A stretch of DNA of 64,000 nucleotides from Epithemia pelagica (GCA_946965045.2 OX337236.1:310001-374000); one strand, 5' to 3'. Shown: positions 30,839 through 41,704, counted from the first letter of the stretch. Translations and numbers: made by a program. The notes: generated by a model from the letters alone, not told the origin.

Positions 30839-31921
30839 TTATCGAGGTGTGGACAGCCCATTGACGGAAACGAGAGAAATGTCATATTGGAGGGTGGCAT
30901 CGGGAGGAATCCCACGCCGTGGCAGACCCTTGGATCCATAGGCCAGGACGGGTGGAATGAGCAACCGTCGTCGCTCTCCCACACACATGCCATAGAGACC
31001 CGTGTCCCATCCCGGTGGAAACTGCCCCATGAGCTGTTTGCCCAGCACAAAGTACAAGGTCACGTCATTGCCTCGACCCGGAATGCCGTCACCATTGATT
31101 TTCACCGCCGATCCATCAAAGATTTGGCCCGTTTCGACCACTTGTCCAACATAACTAATTTCCAACAAATCATCGGTTTGGGCCCCCACGGTGCACAGTT
31201 TGGGAGCCACTAGTTGCGTCACGGTATAGGTTTGATCCTCTTGACTGACTCCTTTCCGGACCTGACCGGCCGGAGCGACCTGCGTGGTGGTGGACTCTCC
31301 TTCCGCCAAGGATGCCATACTGGTACGAAATCCACTGGGATCTCGGAACCGGAAATCGACATAGTCCGTCGACGTATCTTTCAACAGTCGTCCGAGAATA
31401 ATCACCACACCCTGCGCGTTGGTTCGCTCGGTTGGTACGTCATTCAAGGACACGATCACAAAGTTTTTTTGGATTCCCTGCTTTCCAGCCAACGAATCGG
31501 CCGGAACCGACTTGACAAAGACACGCACACTTCCTCGAAACTCGACCTCACCCAATTCAATGCCCAGGCCTTGTTGCAAATCGGATTTTGACAATCGAAT
31601 CACCACCTCATCTTGAGGAATCGGTGATGATGACACTGTACTTGGCTCTGGGTTCGACGACAATTTGCTCCCTTTGGTTGTCCACCAATTGTCACCAAAG
31701 GCATCCGTTTCATCCGTCACGGCCGCTGGAGCGGGAGACGGTACACCCACAATCCATGAGGATAGTGTTGCTGCTGCGGCATGTCCCAAAAAGGTTCGTC
31801 GCTGCGACAACTTCGTCATTTTGGATCCATTGGGATCAACGGCCAGTCCTTCGACACCACTGCCAAAGGTTAGCAGGAGTGAGAAGAGTACAATACACCA
31901 GTGCAGTGTGGTTCTCCTCAT
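30839..31921 (-). CDS. Thylakoid-lumen FKBP-type isomerase with N-terminal PDZ-like region
   Basis: 360 aa from the ATG at 31921, chosen because it begins directly with a signal peptide (M-R-R-T-T-L-H-W-C-I-V-L-F-S-L-L-L); the ATG at 31969 would add 16 polar residues. After the cleavage site comes a second import signal with twin arginine (Q-R-R-T-F-L-G-H-A-A-A-A) ending P-A-P-A-A-V, the mark of Tat-dependent lumen transport. Residues about 100-200 (G-L-G-I-E-L-G ... V-F-V-K-S-V-P-x-D-S-L-A) read as a PDZ-like fold. The C-terminal ~120 residues are an FKBP (V-G-Q-x-x-x-T-G-Q-I-F-D-G, G-M-C-V-G-E-R-R-R-L-L-I-P-P, Y-G). Probable role: folding or assembly of photosystem proteins in the lumen. 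Confidence 0.85.
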   Translation of the reverse strand: MRRTTLHWCIVLFSLLLTFGSGVEGLAVDPNGSKMTKLSQRRTFLGHAAAATLSSWIVGVPSPAPAAVTDETDAFGDNWWTTKGSKLSSNPEPSTVSSSPIPQDEVVIRLSKSDLQQGLGIELGEVEFRGSVRVFVKSVPADSLAGKQGIQKNFVIVSLNDVPTERTNAQGVVIILGRLLKDTSTDYVDFRFRDPSGFRTSMASLAEGESTTTQVAPAGQVRKGVSQEDQTYTVTQLVAPKLCTVGAQTDDLLEISYVGQVVETGQIFDGSAVKINGDGIPGRGNDVTLYFVLGKQLMGQFPPGWDTGLYGMCVGERRRLLIPPVLAYGSKGLPRRGIPPDATLQYDISLVSVNGLSTPR

Positions 31922-32306
31922 GATTTTGGATGGCAAGGATATCAAGTTGCCACCGGTTGCATCGGCCATGGTTCTTCGCTTTTGTCCTGACGAGACATCT
32001 TTTTGTGACGGAAGGATGACGTCATCGTGTGGTCAGTGAATCATCGTCGTTTTTCTACCCTTCCATGTGTGGCACTTAGCAAAAGGAAAACAGGCCGATC
32101 CTTTGGTCATCGATCGAACTAACCAATGTTCCATGCCACAGAGTCCCAACATCTCCCATGGATTCGAACTCTAATAATGAAACTTTTCTGACCTGGAACG
32201 CCGGTTCAGCACGTGGCAAACCATTCGCTTGGATGGATGAAAACCTTTGGCACGAACCCAAGCTTTTCATGCTGAATGCCGTTCAATCTCCTACAGAAAA
32301 AAAGTC
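31922..32306. other. Intergenic
   Basis: Promoter of the FKBP gene and 3' flank of the helicase gene; no gene recognised. Confidence 0.4.
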
Positions 32307-34586
32307 TCATTCACGTTCCGATGATTCATCCTCCGAGGATAATGATGATGATGATGCATCGCTGACATGTGACGCCCGTTTCAACACAATACGATCGAGC
32401 GCCAAGGAGGGATACTCATCTTCCTCCTCCTCCTCATTCTGTAGGTCGTCGTTGCTGTGGTCTTGCTCGACAACCCCTCCTTCTTGGACATTGTCATGTT
32501 GGTTGTTGCTCTTCTTCTTCTGGAACGAGTCGTGTAGAGGGGCGTTGTCTGGTTCCATACCCTTTCTGTTCTTTGTGGGTGTTTCGTCCTTTTCCTTGCT
32601 CGTCTGGTTCTTCTTGTCGACTTTGGGTGTCGTTTGGGTCAAGGCGAGTAGATTGGGATCGACCCATTGGTGACTGGCCGTCAAGAGTGTCACCATGTCA
32701 TGCGCGAGGGGTGCCAAATTGCGGGTAAAAAAGCTATAGACCGTCGCCGATTGTTGTTGTTGTTGTTGTTGTTGCTGCTGCTGTGGACCACCCGAACGAC
32801 GACGACCGGCTCGACCACAACGATGCACATATTGTTCCAGATTGCCGGGAAAATCGTATTGAATGACGTACCGAATGCCCTGGACGTGCAAGCCACGGGC
32901 GGCCACGTCCGTGGCCAAGAGCAGGGGTATTTTGCCACACGAAAAGGTTTGAATGTTGCGTTCGCGCGTGGATTGACTTAGTTTGCTGTGCAATTCCAAA
33001 CAGGCAATGCCCTCTTTGCGTAAGAGTTTGGAAGCTTGTTGAAGGGCCTTGATGGTGGCAAAAAAGACCAGGCCCAGGGAAATGGATCGTTCCTTGGGTT
33101 TGGTTGGGTGGGCATGTTTTCCGTAGACACCCAATTGTGCCAGAGTGGTGAGGAGTTTGCGTGGTTTCTTGTGTTCGGCACAGACATGAAGTTTCTGCGT
33201 AATGTTGGAGGGAATGTCGGACCATTGGTGTTTGGGTCGTTTGGCCGTGTTGTTGTCATTGTCGTCGTCATTCTTGTCCTTTGCAAATTGTGTCTCCATG
33301 TCGTGCTCTGGTTCTGTCGGCATGGCTTCCTCGTGGCACCCGTCTTTGTTCGTATTGGCGTGTGATTCGTGTACGGAATGCTCCATATTGTTGTTGTTGG
33401 GTGTGGGAGACGCTACGGTAGTGGAAGTGGTCATGGTTTGCGGTAATGATGATGCCATCGAATTGACTTGCAGAACGGCACAGGGACGATTCAAACGGGT
33501 CGTCGACGAGGACGAGAAGCGTTGCAGCCAGGACCGCCATAGAGGCGTCACCTTGTCGGGCCAAGTGGCCGAACACAAGACCATTTGTGGTGCTAGTCGT
33601 GAGTCATCCGTCACGACCATGTGAGTGGCAAAGAGCGTCGAGAGTTGGGCACACAAGTCCCGATTCGAGGCCAATTGATCGGCTTCATCCAAGACCACGG
33701 TGTGAAGCGAGTGACACAGTTGCGACAATTGGGGAGACACGGAGCATTCGTTTTTCTTGTTGTCTTTTTCTTCTCCTCCTCCTTCTGCTTCCTTTGGTCC
33801 TTGCAGCAAATCCAAGAGTCGACCCATTGTGGCCACGACGAGGCACGCACCATTTTTCAGATCCAAGGATTCGAGACGGTCGAGTTGCCCTTGTCGGGGA
33901 ACACCTCCATGCAAGGGGACTACCATAGTCGAAACGGGTTGTCGTTGTTGTGGGGAAGTGCCAGGATCTTGTTCTGGACCATGGCGTCGACCACGACGTG
34001 ACAGGGCTTTGCAGGTTCGTTCCAATTCACGGGCCACTTGTTGGACCAATTCTCGCGTCGGCACGACAATCAAGGCATGCTTTTTCTGGTTGGAACTAGA
34101 AGAAGCGGCGGCAACAACCAGTGGAAGACCATAGGCGAGTGTTTTTCCCGACCCCGTCGGTGCAATGGCAATGAGATTCCACCTTTTTGTAGTAGTCTTG
34201 TTTGGAGAGTCGTCGTTTTGGTGTGGCAGTAAAATGGGCCACGCATGACGTTGAATGATGGACGGTGCATCGGCCGGTTTCCCATGTGCGTGTTTCCAGG
34301 ACTGCCAGGCCCACTGCCACCAGGGACAAGAGGATGGAGTCTTGTTGTGGTTGTTACTGTCCTTAGTGGGCGGTTCATCCTCCTTGGTCCAGGGCCCGGG
34401 AAGTTCTTGCAGTGTTGTCGTCGTCGATGTGGTGGTGGACGACGACGAGGAGGATTCGGTTACGGAAAACAATCGTCGTTCGACTCGCGGCAGTTGTCGT
34501 TGGCACGACACGGAGGAGAATGGTTGTGTCGTTGTCGTTGTTGTCTGCTCTCCGCGTCGTCGTTTGCGACCACCGCGACGTCCCAT
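32307..34586 (-). CDS. DEAD-box ATP-dependent RNA helicase
   Basis: 759 aa. All core motifs are visible in order: A-P-T-G-S-G-K-T (I), P-T-R-E-L-V (Ia), T-M-G-R-L-L-D (Ib), D-E-A-D (II), S-A-T (III), F-F-A-T (IV-like), L-L-A-T-D-V-A-A-R-G-L (V) and H-R-C-G-R-A-G-R (VI). It unwinds or remodels RNA using ATP. A basic start (G-R-R-G-G-R-K-R-R-R-G) suggests nuclear or nucleolar location. Low-complexity inserts (His/Asn/Asp between motif III and IV, polyGln before the tail) enlarge it relative to usual ~450-600 residues. The subfamily (ribosome biogenesis or organellar) is not resolved. Confidence 0.93.
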   Translation of the reverse strand: MGRRGGRKRRRGEQTTTTTTQPFSSVSCQRQLPRVERRLFSVTESSSSSSTTTSTTTTLQELPGPWTKEDEPPTKDSNNHNKTPSSCPWWQWAWQSWKHAHGKPADAPSIIQRHAWPILLPHQNDDSPNKTTTKRWNLIAIAPTGSGKTLAYGLPLVVAAASSSSNQKKHALIVVPTRELVQQVARELERTCKALSRRGRRHGPEQDPGTSPQQRQPVSTMVVPLHGGVPRQGQLDRLESLDLKNGACLVVATMGRLLDLLQGPKEAEGGGEEKDNKKNECSVSPQLSQLCHSLHTVVLDEADQLASNRDLCAQLSTLFATHMVVTDDSRLAPQMVLCSATWPDKVTPLWRSWLQRFSSSSTTRLNRPCAVLQVNSMASSLPQTMTTSTTVASPTPNNNNMEHSVHESHANTNKDGCHEEAMPTEPEHDMETQFAKDKNDDDNDNNTAKRPKHQWSDIPSNITQKLHVCAEHKKPRKLLTTLAQLGVYGKHAHPTKPKERSISLGLVFFATIKALQQASKLLRKEGIACLELHSKLSQSTRERNIQTFSCGKIPLLLATDVAARGLHVQGIRYVIQYDFPGNLEQYVHRCGRAGRRRSGGPQQQQQQQQQQQSATVYSFFTRNLAPLAHDMVTLLTASHQWVDPNLLALTQTTPKVDKKNQTSKEKDETPTKNRKGMEPDNAPLHDSFQKKKSNNQHDNVQEGGVVEQDHSNDDLQNEEEEEDEYPSLALDRIVLKRASHVSDASSSSLSSEDESSERE

Positions 34587-34830
34587 GGTCTCTCTCTTTT
34601 TTGGTTTCTGATTTTTTGTTGGCCATGTGGGGACACTCCATTTTCCGGGTCCTCTATATCCCCTACCATCATCGAATCTATTATGGAAAGGAGAGTAGCT
34701 CTAGCTCTAAGCCAATCCTTTCTATTATCCCCCTGGCAGAAACAGCAGGAGGAGAGACTCTTCAGAATGGAAAATACATTAGAAACAAAGCAATCGGTTC
34801 TGCACAAAACGTTGGCGATCTAGGTCTAGT
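34587..34830. other. Intergenic
   Basis: Helicase promoter and 3' flank of the phosphatase gene; nothing else seen. Confidence 0.4.
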
Positions 34831-36453
34831 CTACGATCTATTAGTCTTTTCCGTTTCTTCTTCTTCTTCGTCTTCGTCTTCCAGTTGTTCCATGGCCGTA
34901 AAGACTCGTCCCAATTGGGGAGGATAGATTTCTCCCGTCCACTGTTGACCAAAGGCGGATTCTGGATTGGTCAACAAGACACTGACACGACTGCTGGCAC
35001 TCATGGTCCACGACGACGACGACGACGACGACACTGTGGAACATTCTTTTGGTGGGTCGTCGGTGTCGTCCTTACCGGGAGAATGCTCGGTTTCATGGTC
35101 CTTGTTGTCGTCGTCATCGTCCTTGTGGTTCGTTGGAGTCGGAGTGGAACGGGTGGACGACGAACCACGGAAACGACGATCCAAACACCAACACAATTGT
35201 GCAAGCCATTCACATTCCACCACCAAAACACCTCGTCCCCAAATATAATCCAAGACGTCCGTCAAGAGTGCATCCACTGTTATTGTTGGAAAAAGAGTCC
35301 CTACGTCGGATCGTGGTACGACAACGAAAGAGGTTGTCGGTGGAATCCATTCATGCTGGCTCCCCCAAGGATCCTCCTCCTCCTCGTGTCCCGAATTCCC
35401 CAAAGTGTCGACGCCACGACACGACGCAGGGACCAGGTAGTCCAACAAGGGTCCAAAACAAGCCTGTCGAAAGGCGTGGGGCGGCCAGTCCAAATCGCGA
35501 CCACAGGCAAAGAGAGCGGTGGATTGGCGGATCCAGTCCGGATCCAACGCCATTCGAGACGTTGTGCTTGTGGAATTTGTCGTGGATGGTGGTTTCCGAA
35601 TCATCATGGGTATCGACCAATTGCGAAACCGGGACCAGACATGTAAGAGCATTTGGTTCGGGTCCGTTTCCTCCTCCACAGGGCAGCTGGGTGACCGTGC
35701 GTCGTCGTCGGGAGAACGCTCCCGAGGTGGTCGTCGCTGAATCCATTGTTCATAGGTTTGCAATTGCCTCCAAAATCCCGCATTGGGTTGAATCTGCGGT
35801 CGACAGTGTTGAACATGGTCCAAGGCTTGGGACAAGGTCATGCCGTGGTATTCCATGAGATAGGCCAGAACGACACTGGCCTATCGGGACACGCCAAATT
35901 GACAATGGACCAAGACGGAGCACTGGTATCGGTACAAACAGGTATGTACAAAGGCGGTCGCCACCGGCAAAAAGGAGAGCAAATCGGCCGTTTCGATATC
36001 GTGAATGCCCACTTGGGCGTAATAATAATAGTAGCGAGTGTCATTCTTGGATCGACGACCATCACGACGACGACACGAAGCGGGAATTTCCTTGGTACAA
36101 TTGACAATGCCTCTTATTCCAGCCGCCTTATTGTGCGGCACGATCGAGGGGACTGTCGTTGTTGTCGTTATCATTGTCGTCATGAGGTTCACGGCCGCTT
36201 GCAAAGATCCCAAATAAATCATGGGACGACGACAGGGTGAATTCGTATTAGTGGGTGTCGTTGTCGCATCCTCCGTCTCGTCGTGTGGATGTGGTACTGG
36301 TACTGGTGCTTCCCACACGCGATTCGCATGTCCTCCCAAGATGGCAGTGGCAGATGACGATGCCGAGGAGGCGGCAAGGACAGGCGAGCGTTCTGGGAGC
36401 ACCGCGATTTGAGTGGTAGTAGTAGGGTTGTCGTTCGGTGGAGGCAATGCCAT
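34831..36453 (-). pseudogene. Dual-specificity phosphatase, interrupted by an in-frame TAG inside the active-site loop
   Basis: One reading frame runs from ATG 36453 to the stop at 34831 with a single TAG at 35881-35883. The upstream part (190 codons) ends V-H-C-Q-F-G-V-S-R, the HCx5R phosphatase loop. The codon after Arg is TAG where the family has Ser (R-S-A-S), and the next codons resume A-S-V-V-L-A-Y-L-M-E-Y-H-G, the expected helix. Another ~330 residues follow in frame (acidic, Ser-rich). No GT-AG intron can remove the TAG without losing the motif. An allelic nonsense change, a sequencing error or readthrough are the options. If intact it would dephosphorylate phospho-Tyr/Ser/Thr, for example in MAPK signalling (family inference). 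Confidence 0.8.
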
Positions 36454-36966
36454 ACTGATTGTGTAGAGGGAAACCAACGAATGTTGGGAGTTGGTCGAAA
36501 ATGAGAACGATGGATCAAAGGAAGCAGTATTTCTCTCTCTCTCGATCTCTCTCTCTCGAACGTTCTCCTTACTAGATCTGCGACGACTTCGACAATGCAA
36601 AAGAGTTGTGTTGGGGACCACCACAAAAAATGAGATTGTGTCGTGCGCGACTGGAAACGGTTGCTGTGCGACTCAAAACTATGAGGGGTGGATCTGCGAG
36701 AACGGGGGTCTACCACCTTCTCCTTCTTTTACAGGGGGCCAAAATCGGAGGGCGTAAAAAGCTTCTTTCGTCTCCCCCAAATTTGCATTGCATTGGACTC
36801 TTTTGTTATTGTGTTGATCCTGTGTCTTGCCACTTGGATCTAGAGAGAGCTCGAGAGAGAGACCATTCGTCGACACGACGACAACGCAGGTATCGGCAGC
36901 AACATCAAGGCACGTGTATAGGTAGAGTTTGGGTCACGACAAGAAAAGGATTCCTTCAGTATCATC
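36454..36966. other. Divergent intergenic region
   Basis: Between the phosphatase and VPS11 genes. Contains a (tc)n stretch at about 36530-36558; probable bidirectional promoter. Confidence 0.45.
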
Positions 36967-39900
36967 ATGGCATCGTCTCGTTGGAAACGATTTGCCTTTT
37001 TTGATCGTCATACGTTGACCATTCCTCCCGAAGTGTTGGAAGATGTCGTTCCTCAATCCACCTTGTTGGAACAAAACAGCAACCATGGTGCCAACAATAG
37101 CAACAACCAGAGCAACAACAACAACAACAAGACTTCCAAGGAAGCTTCCTCCACCACCGTATCGTCGTCCTCGACCAATACTTCGACAAACAACACTGCT
37201 ACCACTACCACCAAATCGTTGGAGGACAATGTCGTTTCCATGGTGGTGACCACGGCTGGGTTGCCCTTGACCACACGCCCCGTACCCCTGCCCTTGTCGT
37301 CGTCCACGACCACCACGACCACTCCATCCACCACCAACAACAACAGTACCAAGACGGACATGGATCAAGCCGTCGATGCCATGTGGTCCTCCTTGGTCAC
37401 GTGCAGTACCTTGAATTATGAATCGGCCGTCTTGGGTGCCGAACACGAAGTCTGGATGTCCTCCTTGCCCTTTCCCTCCAAACCAACAACAACAACATCC
37501 ACGACAACGACGAATCCCAATAACAACCACAACAAACCCTTGACAGCCGCATCCTTGCAACAACAAACACAACCAGCAGCAGCTGCGGCCTTGGATGGAT
37601 TGGTCTTGGCCTTTGTCTCGTCGCCACATACCGAATTGGTTCATTGTATGGATGTCACGGTCCGATGCAATCCACCCCTGCCATCCATGCAAAAGGGTGG
37701 AGACGATACCAACAACAATCAAAGCAACAACAACAACACCACGGAACAACGAGACTTGTTGGAAGATTTGGATGGATGGCGTGGCTATTTGGGTCCCTTT
37801 GTCCGAACCACCAAACGCAGCACTACGACAAGTACGACGGCCTCCAACCACAGTGGAGGCCAGGATGACGCCACCAGCAATTCCGACAAGAAACCAGACG
37901 ATTGTACCATTCGCGATTTGGCCGTGTGTCGACTGGGCGATACAACTTCCAATACGACTACTACTACCAATCCAAAGGACGCTCACAATGCGGTCCATTT
38001 GGCCTGTCTGGCCCATTCGCAATGTGTCGTGTGGGAAGATCCACACTTGTACTTGTCCTGTCAACGACCCCTGTCGACGACAACGCAAGCACCACAATCG
38101 CAGGCACAACCATTCATCATGCCGGCCGACGCCAAACGATGGCACTTGCAAGCCTCCACATCGACGCAAACGGCCGATGGACACTTTACCAGTGTCAGTC
38201 TGTTACCAGGACTCTTGGCCATTGGGACCAGCCAGGGAGCCGTCTTGATCTATGTCTACAATCCTCAGCAATCCAAATCTTCCGTGACGACCAGCAGCAC
38301 GGGCGCGACCGTGTCGTCCCAGACGGCCTCGACCAATTCCACCACGACATCGACCGGGACTGCCACTACCATTGCCACATCCGAGGCATCCTCCTCACGG
38401 AGCAAAGGAAACAGCAAGGATGGCACGAAGCAATTGGCCTTTCGACGCTATTTGCGCATTCCCCCGCCGGCATCCTCATCGTCCTCCTCCTCATCGGATG
38501 GCACCACCACCACAACGGGAGTGACAAGTGTCAAACTCTGTCCATCGTCCCGCAACGATCAACATTCCAGTGTCTTTGTCGTCTACAATCGTCCGCAAAC
38601 GACGAGTACGACCAACGCAACGTCTGGAACCACCAACAACACGACGGGCGGCACGGCGGGGATTTGTTGTTATGATTTTCCCACACCCTCACCCAATCAT
38701 GCCACGGTCGGATCGCCCATTTATTCCCCCTTGGCGCGTCATGATTTGGAAGGTCGTCCCGTCTCCTCGGCACGGTTGGTCGATGCCCATGCCCGACGAT
38801 TGACCGTCGCTCGACCCGATGGCTTGTATACCTTTTCGCAAACCGAACGGGTCAGTGTCTCACCCATTGATGATGGTGGACCCAAATTAACCGTTGCCAT
38901 GATCCCGCCCGCGGCTTCTGGTACGAATCCGGCGACGCCGGCGGCATCTCGACGAACGCCCCTGGATGCGGCTACTACTACTACAACCACGACCATGGCG
39001 GATGAGACGGGTGCGACTCCTTCCAAGACGGGCACGACGACGACCACAACTACTACTACGACTTCCACGTTGTTGGGCTATACCTTGTTGGCATCGACCG
39101 ATGAAAAGTCGGGCCGTGATGCCGTGGATGTTTACGATGCCACCAACAAATTGGTCGCCTTTCACTTGTTGCTCAGTCCAGGCCATGGTGCCATCCGAGC
39201 GGCCGGCGTCTCGACGCCCGCCACAACCTGTTCCGATGGCAGTCTCAAGGGGGGTCGATCGTCGGCGTTGGTCTTGACATCGGGTGGATCGCTCGTTACC
39301 TTGACGGAAAAACGTACCGTCGAAAAGGTGGATTTGCTCGTCAAGAAAAACTTGTATTCGGCCGCGGTCGTGGTGGCCTATTCGGATCCCTCCTATTCAG
39401 CCGCCGAAATTAGTACCCTCTATCGTCGTTATGCCGAACATTTGTATCGCAAGGGTGATTTGAGTGGAGCTGTGGATCAATACATTCATACGATTGGATC
39501 CTTGGAATCCTCCCATGTCATTTTTCGGTTTTTGGATGCTCCCAAAATACCCCTCTTGGTCAAGTATTTGAATCAATTGCGACATCGGGGCCATGCCACA
39601 CCGGTCCACGATGAATTGTTACGCACCTGTTATCTCAAACTCAATGATGCCGAAGCTGCCGAAGCCATTGCCAGTTCGTCCAGTACCGTAAATCGAGCCT
39701 CGGTCACCTCCGTCTTGTCCAATCTCACAACCAACCCCAAGGAAGCCTTGTCCACCATTTGTGCCTTGGAAGCCCCCGAAGCCGTCGATATCCTCATGGT
39801 CCATGGGGCCTCCTTGGCCCGTGTCCTTCCGCAAGCCACGGCCGGTGTCGTCATTGCCTTGTGTGTGGGAACCTTTTCTCCCCGAACCTTGGCGGAAAGT

Positions 39901-41280
39901 AGTACGACCAAAACCGCCCAAGAAATGATGGAATACATTTCGTCGTCCGAGAGTGGCAAACAGCGGGTGTGTGATCAATATCCCGTGGAATTGTTTGCCT
40001 CGGCCTTTATGGAACAACCCAAAATGCTTCGTTTGATTCTCGCGCATTGCAATCGCAGCAAATGTCCCCTGTCTCCCTCCCTCCGACGAACCCTGTTGGA
40101 ATTGACCTTGGAAGAATGGAATTTTGCCCAACGGACGCAGGATACACAGGCCTTGAAATTGCGACACAAGGAAGCCATTGCGGCCTTGACGGATTCGCAC
40201 GCCAAGGATATTGGGGATACGCAGGCCTTGGTGATTTGTCAAATGGCGGGCTTTGACGATGGACAATTGCTCTTGTACGAACGCTTGCAAATGAAACCCA
40301 TGTTGTTGGAACGTTATGCCAAGGAGGGCACGGAAAAGGCGCGACGACAAATGATGGCACTCTGTCAAACCGATCCCGAACTCTTGGTTGAGGTCTTGGG
40401 ATACTTTGTCGCCATGGCCAGTGAACGATTGGCGCATGTCCACAATCCGGATGATCACGACGACCACGACCAGGGGGCTCATCCCGAGTCCGCCAAACCA
40501 CGACACCGTCCGACCGAAGAAGAGTATGCCGAAGAAACCGAAGACTTGTTGGATGATATTCAAGCGGTATTGACCATGGCTCGGAATCAAGGCGCTTGTC
40601 CACCCGTTCGAATTGCTCGTATTTTGGCTGGCGAAGGAACGGGACAATTCAGTCCCACGACCAACCACAACAACCACAATCACAAGACGCAACAGCGTCG
40701 CCCATCCCCGCCTTCGTCGTCGGCCCTTGTGCCTCCGGCGACGGTGCCCTTGTCCGTGGCCTTGGAGTATTTGGGTTCCATTTTGGAAGATTCACGGATC
40801 GAAGGGGACCGATTAAAGGCCAAAGTGGAAGAGTACAATGAATTGTGCAATTCCATGGAACGAGAAATTGAATCCTTGTTGCGCACCAGTCGCGGATTGC
40901 CGCCCACGGCCACCAATGATGATACTGCCGCAACCTCATCACTGGGCAATCCATCACCCATGGGTCTGGCGGCCTTGAACATTGATGAATTGTATTCCAC
41001 CATTCGACGAGAAGGAGACCTTTCGACCACCGGCTCGGCTTCCAATCCCAACAACACGAGCAACAATAGTACAAGTAGTAGCAACAACAACACCAACAAC
41101 GCCAATGGAACCACGGGGACCATTCTGATGGACACGCACAAGGACGGTTCGGCGGCCTTGTCGTCCTCGTCGTCCTCTGCCTCTTTGCCACGAGAAGCGT
41201 TTTGGAGAGAAATGGACCAATCCGATGGAGGCGGAATGGATACGATTGCTCGATTCTTTGCCAAGGGTGTCATTCGGTAA
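36967..41280 (+). CDS. VPS11: VPS11-like subunit of HOPS/CORVET tethering complexes
   Basis: 1437 aa against about 930 in animals; the excess is Thr/Asn/Gln/Ser inserts in the N-terminal half. It begins W-K-R-F-A-F-F-D, as in VPS11, followed by a WD-like propeller with L-A-I-G-T-S-Q-G-A-V-L-I-Y, D-V-Y-D-A-T-N-K-L-V-A-F, then L-L-V-K-K-N-L-Y and the clathrin-repeat-like helices (H-L-Y-R-K-G-D-L-S-G-A-V-D-Q-Y-I-H-T-I-G, F-R-F-L-D-A). VPS11 is a core scaffold for late endosome and vacuole fusion. The coiled coil that normally precedes the C-terminal RING is present (about residues 1265-1305), but no Cys/His RING follows before the stop or in the next 450 bp. Confidence 0.88.
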   Translation: MASSRWKRFAFFDRHTLTIPPEVLEDVVPQSTLLEQNSNHGANNSNNQSNNNNNKTSKEASSTTVSSSSTNTSTNNTATTTTKSLEDNVVSMVVTTAGLPLTTRPVPLPLSSSTTTTTTPSTTNNNSTKTDMDQAVDAMWSSLVTCSTLNYESAVLGAEHEVWMSSLPFPSKPTTTTSTTTTNPNNNHNKPLTAASLQQQTQPAAAAALDGLVLAFVSSPHTELVHCMDVTVRCNPPLPSMQKGGDDTNNNQSNNNNTTEQRDLLEDLDGWRGYLGPFVRTTKRSTTTSTTASNHSGGQDDATSNSDKKPDDCTIRDLAVCRLGDTTSNTTTTTNPKDAHNAVHLACLAHSQCVVWEDPHLYLSCQRPLSTTTQAPQSQAQPFIMPADAKRWHLQASTSTQTADGHFTSVSLLPGLLAIGTSQGAVLIYVYNPQQSKSSVTTSSTGATVSSQTASTNSTTTSTGTATTIATSEASSSRSKGNSKDGTKQLAFRRYLRIPPPASSSSSSSSDGTTTTTGVTSVKLCPSSRNDQHSSVFVVYNRPQTTSTTNATSGTTNNTTGGTAGICCYDFPTPSPNHATVGSPIYSPLARHDLEGRPVSSARLVDAHARRLTVARPDGLYTFSQTERVSVSPIDDGGPKLTVAMIPPAASGTNPATPAASRRTPLDAATTTTTTTMADETGATPSKTGTTTTTTTTTTSTLLGYTLLASTDEKSGRDAVDVYDATNKLVAFHLLLSPGHGAIRAAGVSTPATTCSDGSLKGGRSSALVLTSGGSLVTLTEKRTVEKVDLLVKKNLYSAAVVVAYSDPSYSAAEISTLYRRYAEHLYRKGDLSGAVDQYIHTIGSLESSHVIFRFLDAPKIPLLVKYLNQLRHRGHATPVHDELLRTCYLKLNDAEAAEAIASSSSTVNRASVTSVLSNLTTNPKEALSTICALEAPEAVDILMVHGASLARVLPQATAGVVIALCVGTFSPRTLAESSTTKTAQEMMEYISSSESGKQRVCDQYPVELFASAFMEQPKMLRLILAHCNRSKCPLSPSLRRTLLELTLEEWNFAQRTQDTQALKLRHKEAIAALTDSHAKDIGDTQALVICQMAGFDDGQLLLYERLQMKPMLLERYAKEGTEKARRQMMALCQTDPELLVEVLGYFVAMASERLAHVHNPDDHDDHDQGAHPESAKPRHRPTEEEYAEETEDLLDDIQAVLTMARNQGACPPVRIARILAGEGTGQFSPTTNHNNHNHKTQQRRPSPPSSSALVPPATVPLSVALEYLGSILEDSRIEGDRLKAKVEEYNELCNSMEREIESLLRTSRGLPPTATNDDTAATSSLGNPSPMGLAALNIDELYSTIRREGDLSTTGSASNPNNTSNNSTSSSNNNTNNANGTTGTILMDTHKDGSAALSSSSSSASLPREAFWREMDQSDGGGMDTIARFFAKGVIR

Positions 41281-41370
41281 TGTTTTAAAAGACGAAAGGC
41301 AGTGTCATTCCGAAATGCCGTGACATTCCTGATATGCCTGCGGTTTGATTCAAGTTTCGATAGAACGACA

Positions 41371-41704
41371 TGGTAAAGTAGACGATGCTTGGTTTCTCTT
41401 CTTGAGCAATAGAATAGTGTAGAGCAGTAAAGGGCACCAAATGAATCCCAAGAGACGAACCAAACTATCTACCTCTATTCGGTTCGGATCAAACTTACGC
41501 GAGAGCTCGGAACATATGGTAGACAATGTGTTTGTGTGGGTAAAGGATAGACTATGCTTGGTTTCTCTTCATCAATAGAATAGTGTAGAGTTACAAAAAG
41601 AACACAAAATGAATCCCAAGAGACGAACCAAACTATCTACCTATATTCGGTTCGGATCAAACTTTAAAGAGAGCTCGGAACGTATGGTAGACAATGTGTT
41701 TGTG
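41371..41704. repeat. Tandem duplication (~168 bp period) between VPS11 and proteasome beta2
   Basis: Units 41371-41536 and 41538-41704 in direct orientation share long blocks (atgcttggtttctctt, gaatcccaagagacgaacc, tattcggttcggatcaaact). Small indels separate them. Both lie in the convergent 3' flanks of two genes. Confidence 0.92.

Noticed and set aside
36934-38184. Long minus-strand ORF over VPS11
   Set aside because: Antisense to the low-complexity N-terminal half of VPS11; no domain and a composition mirroring the sense repeats.
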